Assembly: GCA_030430875.1 (NCBI GenBank)
Contig: JAUIKI010000098.1
Span: 1-6,000, forward strand
Reading direction: 5' to 3'
Origin: Gammaproteobacteria bacterium
GTDB lineage: Bacteria > Pseudomonadota > Gammaproteobacteria > Pseudomonadales > JAUIKI01
DNA: 6,000 bases
The number at the start of each line of letters is the position of its first letter. The stretch's first letter is position 1. Of the stretch, positions 1-5,832 are shown one piece after another. A program made the position numbers and the translations under genes. Below the pieces are notes generated by a model. The model was not told the DNA's origin. It did no database searches and saw nothing but the letters and a program-made list of their open reading frames with translations.

Positions 1-357
1 CTCTACAATCCATTTCAGCTGAGTTTCAGCATCAGACCATTTTTGGGCATCCACGAATTGTTTTGCCTGGATTAATGTAGCATAGGCAGCATATGAAGAG
101 CTTGGATAATTTGTTTTTAGCTCAGTTAGAGCAGTCGAGGTATTTTTTTCCGCACTTGATCCTGGACTTTCAATCGCCATAAGATACTGATCATACAGCT
201 CAGATGCAGCGACATTGACAGATGTTTCGTAGCTTTGCCAACCTCTCCAACCAAATACAATGGCAAGCGAAGCCGCCACACCAAATACTATGGATTTCCC
301 GTTTTCTTTCCACCAATCTTTAATCTGCTGAATCTGTTCTTCTTCTGAATGACTCAC
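1..357 (-). CDS. yfgM: YfgM-like membrane-anchored TPR protein (SecYEG ancillary subunit), 3' end beyond window
   Basis: The first 119 codons of a gene running off the left edge. The protein has a short charged cytoplasmic N-terminus (residues 1-20, containing KDWWKENGK), one hydrophobic segment at about residues 22-38 (SIVFGVAASLAIVFGW), then a periplasmic region matching the start of the TPR domain of the YfgM/UPF0070 family (YAAYATLIQAKQFVDAQKW at about 89-107). E. coli YfgM is about 206 residues, so roughly 60% is visible. In E. coli YfgM is an inner-membrane protein that associates with SecYEG and the chaperone PpiD. The start is GTG, with a perfect AGGAGG at 367-372 nine bases upstream and an in-frame TGA just before it, so no longer form is possible. 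It follows hisS by 42 bases, the usual order, and is probably co-transcribed with it. The family assignment rests on topology, motif and neighbourhood. Confidence 0.85.
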   Translation of the reverse strand, partial: MSHSEEEQIQQIKDWWKENGKSIVFGVAASLAIVFGWRGWQSYETSVNVAASELYDQYLMAIESPGSSAEKNTSTALTELKTNYPSSSYAAYATLIQAKQFVDAQKWSDAETQLKWIVE

Positions 358-366
358 TGCAAAATT

Positions 367-372
367 CCTCCT
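367..372 (-). promoter_or_regulatory. Ribosome binding site for the GTG start of yfgM
   Basis: The minus strand reads AGGAGG, a full match to the anti-Shine-Dalgarno core, nine bases before the GTG at 355-357. It fixes the start of the yfgM-like gene at a non-ATG codon, since the only in-frame ATG downstream lies at about residue 60, past the membrane segment. Confidence 0.8.
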
Positions 373-399
373 AACATGTCAACATCACCAGCATGCTAC

Positions 400-1674
400 C
401 TAAAACTGGCAAGTATAAGCCTTTGTGAGAGTCTTGATAAGCTCTATCTCACTTAATAACTGCTGATTTATATCCTTACGTAAAGATTTCAAAGTAATTT
501 GCTGATTTTCAAGCTCATTTTCACCTAGAATTATGGCATAATCCGCACCACTTTTATCAGCTTTTTTCAGTTGAGACTTAAAATTTCCTGCACCTGCATG
601 CATCAAAAGATGGATTTCTGGCAAAGCATTTCGTATTCTCTCAGCAAGCAATTGTCCATAAATCTGCGCAGCCTCCCCAACAGAAACCAAATAAACATCC
701 ACTTTTTGATCGCTGAATTGCTTAGTACTGAGCAGCATCACGAGTCTCTCCATACCAAACGCGCAACCTATTGCTGCAGTGTGCTTTCCTCCTAAAAGTT
801 CGACTAATCCATCATAACGCCCTCCAGCACAAACTGTTCCCTGCGCACCCAACTCATTAGTCACCCATTCAAAAACAGTATGACTGTAATAATCAAGCCC
901 TCGAACTAATGCTGTATTAATCTGATAACTCACACCATGATCATCCAACAATTTCAGTAGGTTATCCCAATATTGCTGAGTTTCACCGTCGAAAAAATCA
1001 ACCAATTTTGGCGCATTAACAACAAGCTCTTGAGTTTTGGGGTTTTTACTATCTAAAATTCGCAATGGATTTGTTTCCAAACGACGCATGGAATCTTCAT
1101 CCAAATCAGCTTTATATTGACACAGATAGTCAACTAGCGCCTGCCGATATGCTTTACGTGTTTCAGGGCTTCCCAATGAATTAAGTTGCAGCTGAACTCT
1201 GTCATCGAGTTCAAGCGCTTGCCAAATTCGTTGGCAAATTAGCAGTAATTCAACATCAATGAGAGGACCTTCCATCCCAAAAGTTTCAAGACCAATTTGA
1301 TGGAATTGCCGATAACGGCCTTTTTGAGGGCGCTCATGCCGAAACATCGGTCCTGAATACCAAAATCGTTGCAATTGACCGGCAAGCAAACCATTTTCAA
1401 GGCAAGCCCGAACACAGCCAGCTGTTCCTTCAGGGCGTAGCGCTAAACTATCACCATTCCTATCTTCAAATGCATACATTTCTTTTTCAACAATATCTGT
1501 CACTTCACCAATGGAGCGTTTAAACAGCTCAGTTTTTTCAACAATGGGAAACCGAATTTCTTGAAAACCATATCGCGTTACCACTGATTTGATAATCGCT
1601 TCAGCTGCAGACCAACACGCTGTGTCGGCTGGCAGAATATCATTCATACCACGAATGGATTGAATCGTTTGCAA
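400..1674 (-). CDS. hisS: Histidyl-tRNA synthetase (class II aminoacyl-tRNA synthetase)
   Basis: Charges tRNA-His with histidine using ATP, in the cytoplasm, as a homodimer. At 424 residues it equals the E. coli enzyme in length and aligns throughout. Visible landmarks: the N-terminal IRGMNDILP (7-15); the motif 1 region with FKRSIGEVTD and EKEMYAFEDRNGDS (51-76); LRPEGTAG (79-86); motif 2 with MFRHERPQKGRYRQFHQ (110-126), whose R112 corresponds to the ATP-binding arginine; the histidine-specific LVRGLDYY (256-263), R258 being the catalytic arginine (E. coli R259); AGGRYDGL (283-290); motif 3 GMERL (307-311); and an alpha/beta anticodon-binding domain from about residue 325 to the end. The start is TTG, backed by GAGGG seven bases upstream, an in-frame upstream TGA, and alignment of the family N-terminus. 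It lies between ispG and yfgM. A 206-base leader with its own candidate promoter precedes it, so it may be expressed separately from rlmN-pilF-ispG. Confidence 0.98.
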   Translation of the reverse strand: MQTIQSIRGMNDILPADTACWSAAEAIIKSVVTRYGFQEIRFPIVEKTELFKRSIGEVTDIVEKEMYAFEDRNGDSLALRPEGTAGCVRACLENGLLAGQLQRFWYSGPMFRHERPQKGRYRQFHQIGLETFGMEGPLIDVELLLICQRIWQALELDDRVQLQLNSLGSPETRKAYRQALVDYLCQYKADLDEDSMRRLETNPLRILDSKNPKTQELVVNAPKLVDFFDGETQQYWDNLLKLLDDHGVSYQINTALVRGLDYYSHTVFEWVTNELGAQGTVCAGGRYDGLVELLGGKHTAAIGCAFGMERLVMLLSTKQFSDQKVDVYLVSVGEAAQIYGQLLAERIRNALPEIHLLMHAGAGNFKSQLKKADKSGADYAIILGENELENQQITLKSLRKDINQQLLSEIELIKTLTKAYTCQF

Positions 1675-1681
1675 GGTAACA

Positions 1682-1686
1682 CCCTC
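1682..1686 (-). promoter_or_regulatory. Ribosome binding site for the TTG start of hisS
   Basis: The minus strand reads GAGGG, seven bases ahead of TTG at 1672-1674. No ATG or GTG lies in frame between the upstream in-frame TGA and this codon, and the next in-frame ATG falls inside the conserved IRGMND motif. TTG is therefore the only sensible start. Confidence 0.8.
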
Positions 1687-1692
1687 GTAATG

Positions 1693-1717
1693 TGAGACTT
1701 TTCAAATAAAGGTCTCA
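1693..1717 (-). promoter_or_regulatory. Hairpin in the hisS leader, next to the hisS ribosome binding site
   Basis: A perfect 6-bp inverted repeat (TGAGAC at 1712-1717 pairing with GTCTCA at 1693-1698, read on the minus strand) encloses a 13-base loop. The first three bases of the stem are the stop codon of the possible upstream ORF at 1715-1756. The other arm ends six bases before the hisS GAGGG. The position would suit control of translation initiation, but the stem is short and no function is shown by sequence alone. Confidence 0.35.
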
Positions 1718-1756
1718 AGTAAATGAATAGCGCATGATAGCAAAACGCCACGCCAT
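1715..1756 (-). CDS. Possible 13-residue upstream ORF in the hisS leader
   Basis: A minus-strand ATG at 1754-1756 opens a frame coding for MAWRFAIMRYSFT and ending in TGA at 1715-1717. An AAGGA at 1763-1767 sits six bases before the ATG, which is a proper ribosome binding site. The peptide contains no histidine, so it is not a classical histidine attenuator peptide. Its stop codon opens the hairpin at 1693-1717, and hisS begins 40 bases further on. Chance ORFs of this size are common; the ribosome binding site and the hairpin placement are the only reasons to list it. Confidence 0.25.
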   Translation of the reverse strand: MAWRFAIMRYSFT

Positions 1757-1788
1757 CAAAAATCCTTATAATATGGCGACGATGCTGA

Positions 1789-1816
1789 TTTTTATCAGAG
1801 ATTCTAAATGGGTCAA
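1789..1816 (-). promoter_or_regulatory. Candidate sigma-70 promoter for hisS
   Basis: On the minus strand a -35 box TTGACC (1811-1816, five of six consensus bases) is followed after 16 bases by TAAAAA (1789-1794). Transcription would start near 1782, giving an untranslated leader of about 108 bases before the hisS TTG. The -10 box lies within a 14-base inverted repeat (CTGAT and ATCAG around TTTT, 1785-1798). The strong -35 box is the better half of the match. Confidence 0.5.
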
Positions 1817-1839
1817 GGCTCTTTTGGAAGTCTCGCTGT

Positions 1840-1882
1840 GAAATAAAACAAGTGATTTCTTTTGTTTTTAGCCAAAATCACT
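1840..1882 (-). terminator. Possible terminator hairpin overlapping the ispG stop
   Basis: On the minus strand AGTGATTT (1875-1882) pairs perfectly with AAATCACT (1851-1858) across a 16-base loop, and the stretch that follows is T-rich (TGTTTTATTT). The 5' arm starts inside the ispG TAG stop codon (1881-1883). Against it: the stem has only three G-C pairs, the loop is long and the T tract is interrupted. It may end or attenuate the rlmN-pilF-ispG transcript before the hisS promoter. Confidence 0.35.
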
Positions 1883-3014
1883 AGGCTATTTCTTCCAATG
1901 GCCTCGAGCTTACAATTAAATTGTCTTGCAAACGCTGCTTCTCTTCAACTCGATGCCTAATCATACGTTCCAGCTGATCAGTTAATTCTGCACTTGATAC
2001 TTTAGTATGCGTTTTCCCATCGACAAAAATCATATTACTTGGCGATGCACCAGTTACACCGATATCAGCTTCTTTGGCTTCACCAGGACCATTAACAAAA
2101 CAACCAATCACAGCAACATCCAAAGGCACACGCACATCTTCAAGGCGCTCCTCCAGATCATTCATTGTCTTTATGACATCAAAATTTTGACGTGAGCAAC
2201 TTGGACAAGCAATAAAATTGATACCGCGACTACGCAAACGCAAGCTTTTTAGTATATCAAAACCAACTTTCACTTCCTCGACTGGATCTGCCGCCAATGA
2301 AACACGAATAGTATCGCCAATTCCTTCCATCAACAAAAGACCTAAACCAATTGCAGATTTAACAGCACCAGAACGAAAACCACCTGCTTCGGTGATTCCT
2401 AAATGAAGCGGTTGCTGAATTTGCGCAGCAATTTGTCGATAAGCAGCAATTGTCATGAACACATCAGATGCTTTAAGACTCACTTTAAAATTATCAAAAT
2501 TAAGTCTATCTAAAATATCCACATGACGCATTGCAGATTCAACTAAAGCTTCAGGATTTGGTTCACCATATTTACGTTGCAATTCTTTTTCAAGCGAACC
2601 GGCATTTACACCAATCCGAATTGGAATTTGATTATCTTTCGCCATGCTGATTACTTCACGAATTTTATCTTCTTTTCCAATATTACCTGGATTAATTCGC
2701 AGACAATCAACACCCACCGCCATGACTTTCAAGGCAATACGATGATCAAAGTGAATATCAGCAACCAATGGAGCAGAAACTTGGCGACGAATCAAAGCAA
2801 ATGCATCTGCCGCTTCTAAACTTGGCACCGAAACACGCACAATGTCAGCGCCAGCTTTTTCAAGGGCTTGAATTTGAGCAACAGTTGCATCCACATCACA
2901 GGTTTCAGTATTTGTCATGGATTGCACAGCAATTGGTGAGTCGCCGCCTACTGGCACCTTACCCACCCAAATTTTCTTTGATACTCGACGATTAATTTTA
3001 TATTCGTATTTCAT
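1881..3014 (-). CDS. ispG: 4-hydroxy-3-methylbut-2-en-1-yl diphosphate synthase (flavodoxin), iron-sulfur enzyme IspG/GcpE
   Basis: Catalyses the penultimate step of the MEP isoprenoid pathway, converting methylerythritol cyclodiphosphate to HMBPP with electrons delivered to a [4Fe-4S] cluster. It has 377 residues, close to the E. coli protein (372), with no internal gaps. The N-terminal TIM-barrel half carries PIAVQSMTNT (27-36), ADIVRVSVP (56-64), VADIHFD (84-90), LRINPGNIG (105-113), IRIGVNAGSLEK (132-143), LGITEAGG (205-212) and SAIGLGLLL (220-228). The C-terminal cluster domain has C270 and C273 in CPSC, C305 in GCFVNGPGEA, and the conserved E312, matching E. coli numbering. It begins 10 bases after the pilF stop, with only a weak GTGG-like ribosome binding site, so translation may be coupled to pilF. 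Gammaproteobacterial genomes often carry rodZ between these two genes; here there is no room for it. Confidence 0.98.
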   Translation of the reverse strand: MKYEYKINRRVSKKIWVGKVPVGGDSPIAVQSMTNTETCDVDATVAQIQALEKAGADIVRVSVPSLEAADAFALIRRQVSAPLVADIHFDHRIALKVMAVGVDCLRINPGNIGKEDKIREVISMAKDNQIPIRIGVNAGSLEKELQRKYGEPNPEALVESAMRHVDILDRLNFDNFKVSLKASDVFMTIAAYRQIAAQIQQPLHLGITEAGGFRSGAVKSAIGLGLLLMEGIGDTIRVSLAADPVEEVKVGFDILKSLRLRSRGINFIACPSCSRQNFDVIKTMNDLEERLEDVRVPLDVAVIGCFVNGPGEAKEADIGVTGASPSNMIFVDGKTHTKVSSAELTDQLERMIRHRVEEKQRLQDNLIVSSRPLEEIA

Positions 3015-3024
3015 AACAAACCAC

Positions 3025-3825
3025 TTAGTTGTAAGATTGTTGATATTGTTGGTATTCAGAAGAATTTGGATATAACTTTTTCAACACAACACCATAAGCC
3101 TTAACTTTGTCATTTTGTTGCAGTTTTTCTGCAATTTTAACACCGGTTAATAAATCACTTGCACTGGGGCGAACCCGATTTGCACGCAAATTTTTCATAT
3201 AAAATTCGTAATAATCATTAGCCAGCTGATGTTTCCCTAAACTATTTTGTAACTTTGCTAATTCCAGCATGCTACGCACCTGGTTAGAATTATGTTTCAA
3301 CGCTCGTTCAAAATAATCAAATGCTGCTTGCGTATCATTTAATTTCAGAGCGCACATTCCTAAGTTTTCAAAAACTTGTCCGCGATTGGCATACAATGGA
3401 TCTTCTGCAGCAACCTGCAAAACTTTATAAGCCTCACTGTAACGTTTTTCTTGATATAAAAATGATCCATAATTATTATTAATTCTTGCTGAATTTGGAG
3501 CATATTGCTGTGCTACTTGAAAATGCTGATCTGCAAGTGACTCTTCACCCTGCAATTGAAACATCAAAGCCAGCGCATCATGCACATCTGGTGATTTAGC
3601 ATCAACTTTTAGTGCACGTTTTAATGGCCGTTTTGCAGCATCGTAATCTGCTTTTTGCAAATACCCCAAGGCTAATTCAACATAAGAAGTCACCATATCG
3701 TCATCTGACACTTTAGGTTGATACGGGCCTTCAACAGTAGTAACACAACCTGAAATGCAAGCACTTAATACCGCCAACACGAAGGTTGAAAAAAATTGTT
3801 TCCCTACATTGTTTGATCCTGTCAT
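3025..3825 (-). CDS. pilW: Type IV pilus biogenesis/stability lipoprotein PilF/PilW, TPR pilotin
   Basis: An outer-membrane lipoprotein of 266 residues that in Pseudomonas (PilF) and Neisseria (PilW) is needed for localisation or assembly of the PilQ secretin and for stable pili. Signal peptide: residues 1-26, with hydrophobic core FFSTFVLAVL (11-20) and lipobox ISGC, so C27 should be the lipidated residue; the following CVTT resembles Pseudomonas PilF. A second lipobox-like LSAC ends at C23. TPR-type helices follow at about 44-77, 78-111, 115-145, 151-182 and 183-215, including the family-typical NNYGSFLYQEKRYSEAY (117-133) and VFENLGMCALK (151-161). KAYGVVLKKLYPNSSEYQQY near the end matches the PilF C-terminus. 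I chose ATG 3823-3825 over upstream codons: it has GAGGA eight bases ahead and places the lipobox normally, whereas a longer reading would overlap rlmN and bury the signal peptide. It lies 19 bases after rlmN. Confidence 0.93.
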   Translation of the reverse strand: MTGSNNVGKQFFSTFVLAVLSACISGCVTTVEGPYQPKVSDDDMVTSYVELALGYLQKADYDAAKRPLKRALKVDAKSPDVHDALALMFQLQGEESLADQHFQVAQQYAPNSARINNNYGSFLYQEKRYSEAYKVLQVAAEDPLYANRGQVFENLGMCALKLNDTQAAFDYFERALKHNSNQVRSMLELAKLQNSLGKHQLANDYYEFYMKNLRANRVRPSASDLLTGVKIAEKLQQNDKVKAYGVVLKKLYPNSSEYQQYQQSYN

Positions 3826-3833
3826 AACATTTT

Positions 3834-3838
3834 TCCTC
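3834..3838 (-). promoter_or_regulatory. Ribosome binding site that fixes the pilF/pilW start
   Basis: The minus strand reads GAGGA, eight bases before ATG 3823-3825, inside the 19-base gap after the rlmN stop. It supports the 266-residue lipoprotein reading over longer in-frame starts that overlap rlmN. Confidence 0.75.
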
Positions 3839-3844
3839 AAAATT

Positions 3845-4969
3845 TTATACATTTGCAACAGCAATTGCATTTTGATAACGTTTTTGTCGATTGGTTCTAT
3901 CATTGACTTGCCCAACCAGCTGCCCACAAGCTGCAGCAATTTCATCCCCTCGGGTTGAACGAACAGTGGTAACAAAACCTGCTTTAGCTAATTGCTGTTG
4001 GAAAGCAAGAATACGCTCTTTTTTCGAGCGTTGATAAGGCGTATTTGGAAATGGATTAAAAGGAATTAAATTAATTTTACAAGGCAATTTTGCTAGCACT
4101 TTAGTCAGTTGTTTTGCATGCAAATCAGCATCATTAATTTGGTCTAACATTACATATTCAATGGTTATCGAGCGTCGATCTGGCAAACTGGCTAAATAGC
4201 GCTTACATGCTGCAATCACTTCAGTGATAGGATATTTCTTATTGAGTGGCACCAACTCATTACGCAACATATCATTAGGTGCATGCAAAGATAACGCTAA
4301 CGACACATCGGTATATTTTTCGAGCTGGTCAATCATGGGAACCACCCCAGCTGTACTCACTGTCACGCGGCGCTTTGACAAACCATAGGCATTGTCATCG
4401 GTTAAAAACTTCAATGCGTGCATCACTACATTGAAATTAAGCAACGGCTCACCCATTCCCATGAACACAATATTGGTAATTTTACGTCGTTGCGGTGTGT
4501 TGTCTTCTTGCAACTGTTTTGCAGCTAACCACACTTGCCCCATCACTTCAGCAAGCGACAAATTTCGTTGGAATCCTTGTTTTCCAGTCGCACAAAAGCT
4601 GCAATCCAATGTACAGCCAACTTGTGAAGACACGCATAATGTCCCACGCTGCTTATCAGGAATAAAAACGGTTTCGATCTGATTTTTTGAATCCAGCTTC
4701 AACACCCATTTCTGAGTACCATCTGGCGAAGCATGCTCCCAAACAACCTCAGGCGGACAAATTTCAGCGATTTCACTCAACTTATTTCTCAGTGTTTTAC
4801 TAAAATTTGTCATCAAAGAAAAGTCATCAACTCCAACTTGATAGATCCATTTGATGAGCTGTTTAGCTCGATACGCAGGCTCACCGAGACGCACAAAAAG
4901 CGCATGTATCTCTTCCCAGCTTAAATTCAGTAAATTGATTTTTGGTGTATCAGATGTGCTAGTCGGCAT
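3845..4969 (-). CDS. rlmN: Dual-specificity RNA methyltransferase RlmN (radical SAM), 23S rRNA A2503 / tRNA A37 C2-methylation
   Basis: Adds a methyl group to C2 of adenosine 2503 in 23S rRNA and of A37 in a subset of tRNAs, using two S-adenosylmethionines and a methyl-cysteine intermediate. The 374-residue protein aligns end to end with E. coli RlmN. The N-terminal RNA-binding part begins KINLLNLSWEEI (10-21). The radical SAM cluster motif CX3CX2C is C119, C123 and C126. The two catalytic cysteines are C112 (TLCVSSQVGC) and C348 (RGDEIAAACGQL), equivalent to E. coli C118 and C355. FMGMGEPLLN (169-178) is the SAM-binding motif, and LSKRRVTVSTAG (197-208), LSLHAPND (226-233) and KINLIPFNPFP (298-308) are family-typical. 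The ATG at 4967-4969 has no clear Shine-Dalgarno sequence (upstream reads AGACCAAATTT), but the N-terminus aligns well and the next ATG is at residue 53. It is the first gene of the rlmN-pilF-ispG unit and diverges from yajQ. Confidence 0.98.
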   Translation of the reverse strand: MPTSTSDTPKINLLNLSWEEIHALFVRLGEPAYRAKQLIKWIYQVGVDDFSLMTNFSKTLRNKLSEIAEICPPEVVWEHASPDGTQKWVLKLDSKNQIETVFIPDKQRGTLCVSSQVGCTLDCSFCATGKQGFQRNLSLAEVMGQVWLAAKQLQEDNTPQRRKITNIVFMGMGEPLLNFNVVMHALKFLTDDNAYGLSKRRVTVSTAGVVPMIDQLEKYTDVSLALSLHAPNDMLRNELVPLNKKYPITEVIAACKRYLASLPDRRSITIEYVMLDQINDADLHAKQLTKVLAKLPCKINLIPFNPFPNTPYQRSKKERILAFQQQLAKAGFVTTVRSTRGDEIAAACGQLVGQVNDRTNRQKRYQNAIAVANV

Positions 4970-5027
4970 AAATTTGGTCTAAAGCTGCTTAAGTTATAGT
5001 GACTCAAAAATCACGAATTTGGCTAGT

Positions 5028-5056
5028 ATTATACTATAATTCGACTCATTTTGATA
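5028..5056 (-). promoter_or_regulatory. Candidate promoter for the rlmN-pilF-ispG unit
   Basis: On the minus strand a perfect TATAAT lies at 5028-5033, with start expected near 5021 and a leader of about 50 bases to the rlmN ATG. The -35 position at 17-base spacing (5051-5056) reads TATCAA, a poor match, and there is no extended TGN motif. The -10 box sits inside the palindrome TAGTAT-T-ATACTA (5024-5036). If this is the promoter it may be weak or need an activator. Confidence 0.45.
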
Positions 5057-5223
5057 CGGCATTACAACTCATAATTTCTTTTATAAATCAATAGGTTACA
5101 TTCAATCACTAATACTATTTTTTATCACAAACACCAGACTGCAGCCTTTATACACTCAACTATTATCCAACTTTGCAACAAAAACACGAAGTTTTTCAAT
5201 CATTCTTTATAACTGCCGTTTTA

Positions 5224-5251
5224 TTGCAAAGGTCTCAAGTTAAGTTAAAAT
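5224..5251 (+). promoter_or_regulatory. Sigma-70 promoter of yajQ
   Basis: TTGCAA (5224-5229) and TAAAAT (5246-5251) are separated by 16 bases, with transcription expected to start near 5258, about 24 bases ahead of the yajQ ATG. Both boxes are close to consensus and the distance to the gene is typical. The spacer contains a 13-base sequence that also occurs in the hisS leader at 1708-1720. Confidence 0.65.
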
Positions 5252-5269
5252 AGTCCCCCTTTGATTTTT

Positions 5270-5274
5270 AAGGA
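5270..5274 (+). promoter_or_regulatory. Ribosome binding site that fixes the yajQ start
   Basis: AAGGA lies seven bases before ATG 5282-5284. An in-frame TTG at 5261 would extend the protein by seven residues, but it lies upstream of this site and would break the conserved MPSFDIVSEV beginning of the family. Confidence 0.85.
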
Positions 5275-5281
5275 TAACACC

Positions 5282-5764
5282 ATGCCATCATTTGATATCG
5301 TTTCTGAAGTAGATCATCACGAACTAACCAATGCCATTGATCAAACCAAACGCGAAGTGAGCAGTCGATTTGATTTCCGTGGCGTTGACCTGGAAATAAA
5401 GCTCAATGAATTTGAGGTCACATTGGTTGCTGAAGCAGACTTTCAACTGCAACAATTGGTTGATATTCTGCAGAATAAACTCGTCAAACGTGAAATTGAT
5501 ATCAGCTGCCTAGAACTGAAACCCATCGAAAAATCAGGGAAACAAGTTATTCAAGTGATTGCAGTTCGCCAAGGCATTGAGGGTGATTTTGCCAAAAAGA
5601 TTACTAAATTAATTAAAGAAGAAAAATTGAAAGTGCAGGCCTCCATTCAAGGTGATCAAGTGCGAGTGACTGGAAAAAAACGTGATGACCTACAAACAGT
5701 AATTGCCTTTTTGCGGGATAAAGACCTTGAGCAACCACTGCAGTTTAAGAATTTTCGAGATTAG
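5282..5764 (+). CDS. yajQ: YajQ/UPF0234 family nucleotide-binding protein
   Basis: A 160-residue cytoplasmic protein (E. coli YajQ is 163) that aligns end to end with the family. It opens MPSFDIVSEVD (1-11), continues with REVSSRFDFRGV (24-35), ADFQLQQLVDILQNKLVKR (52-70), KKITKLIKEEKLKVQASIQG (105-124) and QVRVTGKKRDDLQTVIA (126-142), and closes with the highly conserved QFKNFRD (154-160). The fold is two ferredoxin-like alpha-beta domains. Homologues bind nucleic acids and GTP, and the Xanthomonas protein is reported as a cyclic di-GMP effector acting with a transcription factor. Which ligand is used here cannot be read from the sequence. It has its own promoter, diverges from rlmN, and its stop is 68 bases before the next gene on the same strand, with no convincing terminator between them. 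Confidence 0.97.
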   Translation: MPSFDIVSEVDHHELTNAIDQTKREVSSRFDFRGVDLEIKLNEFEVTLVAEADFQLQQLVDILQNKLVKREIDISCLELKPIEKSGKQVIQVIAVRQGIEGDFAKKITKLIKEEKLKVQASIQGDQVRVTGKKRDDLQTVIAFLRDKDLEQPLQFKNFRD

Positions 5765-5819
5765 ACGCATAATAATTTTGCAAAAACTAATCAATTAAAT
5801 TGGCGGTTTTTATTAATGC

Positions 5820-5825
5820 AAGGGA
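5820..5825 (+). promoter_or_regulatory. Ribosome binding site for the exported-protein gene
   Basis: AAGGGA sits seven bases before ATG 5833-5835. It supports that ATG as the real start even though the frame it opens closes after 36 codons. The frame that encodes the signal-peptide core has no ATG, GTG or TTG after its own upstream TAA (5814-5816). Confidence 0.7.
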
Positions 5826-5832
5826 AACTATA

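Larger units (their letters stand above)
4970..5281. other. 312-base AT-rich intergenic region between divergent rlmN and yajQ
   Basis: No credible coding sequence was found on either strand. The right end carries the yajQ promoter and ribosome binding site. The left end carries the rlmN -10 box, a 13-base palindrome over it (5024-5036), and a weak 4-bp hairpin in the rlmN leader (GTGA/TCAC, 4999-5014). The middle, about 5057-5220, is very AT-rich and holds only a small A/T hairpin (AAAAAC-ACGAA-GTTTTT, 5180-5196). A short RNA there cannot be excluded, but nothing in the sequence argues for one. Confidence 0.7.

Noticed and set aside
571..795. 74-codon plus-strand ORF inside hisS
   Set aside because: It lies wholly antisense to the well-conserved HisRS coding sequence and its translation shows no recognisable domain. 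The plus-strand ORFs within ispG (2007-2195, 2218-2406, 2577-2819, 2768-2995), over the rlmN/pilF junction (3755-3958) and inside rlmN (4392-4682, 4733-4924) were rejected for the same reason.
1715..1756. Histidine-type attenuator leader peptide for hisS
   Set aside because: The 13-codon ORF contains no histidine codon and no alternative terminator/antiterminator pair is evident; it is kept only as a possible upstream ORF.
3826..3975. Fifty-residue N-terminal extension of the pilF/pilW product
   Set aside because: It overlaps the rlmN C-terminus, which is conserved in its own frame, and would place the lipoprotein signal peptide internally; ATG 3823-3825 has a good ribosome binding site.
5180..5196. 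Small hairpin AAAAAC-ACGAA-GTTTTT as a terminator or small RNA end
   Set aside because: The stem is almost all A-T, no transcript is apparent to end there, and such repeats are expected in this AT-rich spacer.
5261..5281. TTG start for yajQ seven codons upstream
   Set aside because: It precedes the ribosome binding site at 5270-5274, and the family begins at MPSFDIVSEV.
5782..5814. Terminator after yajQ
   Set aside because: AAAAC and GTTTT can pair around a loosely paired AT-rich centre followed by a short T run, but the stem is interrupted and almost without G-C pairs.
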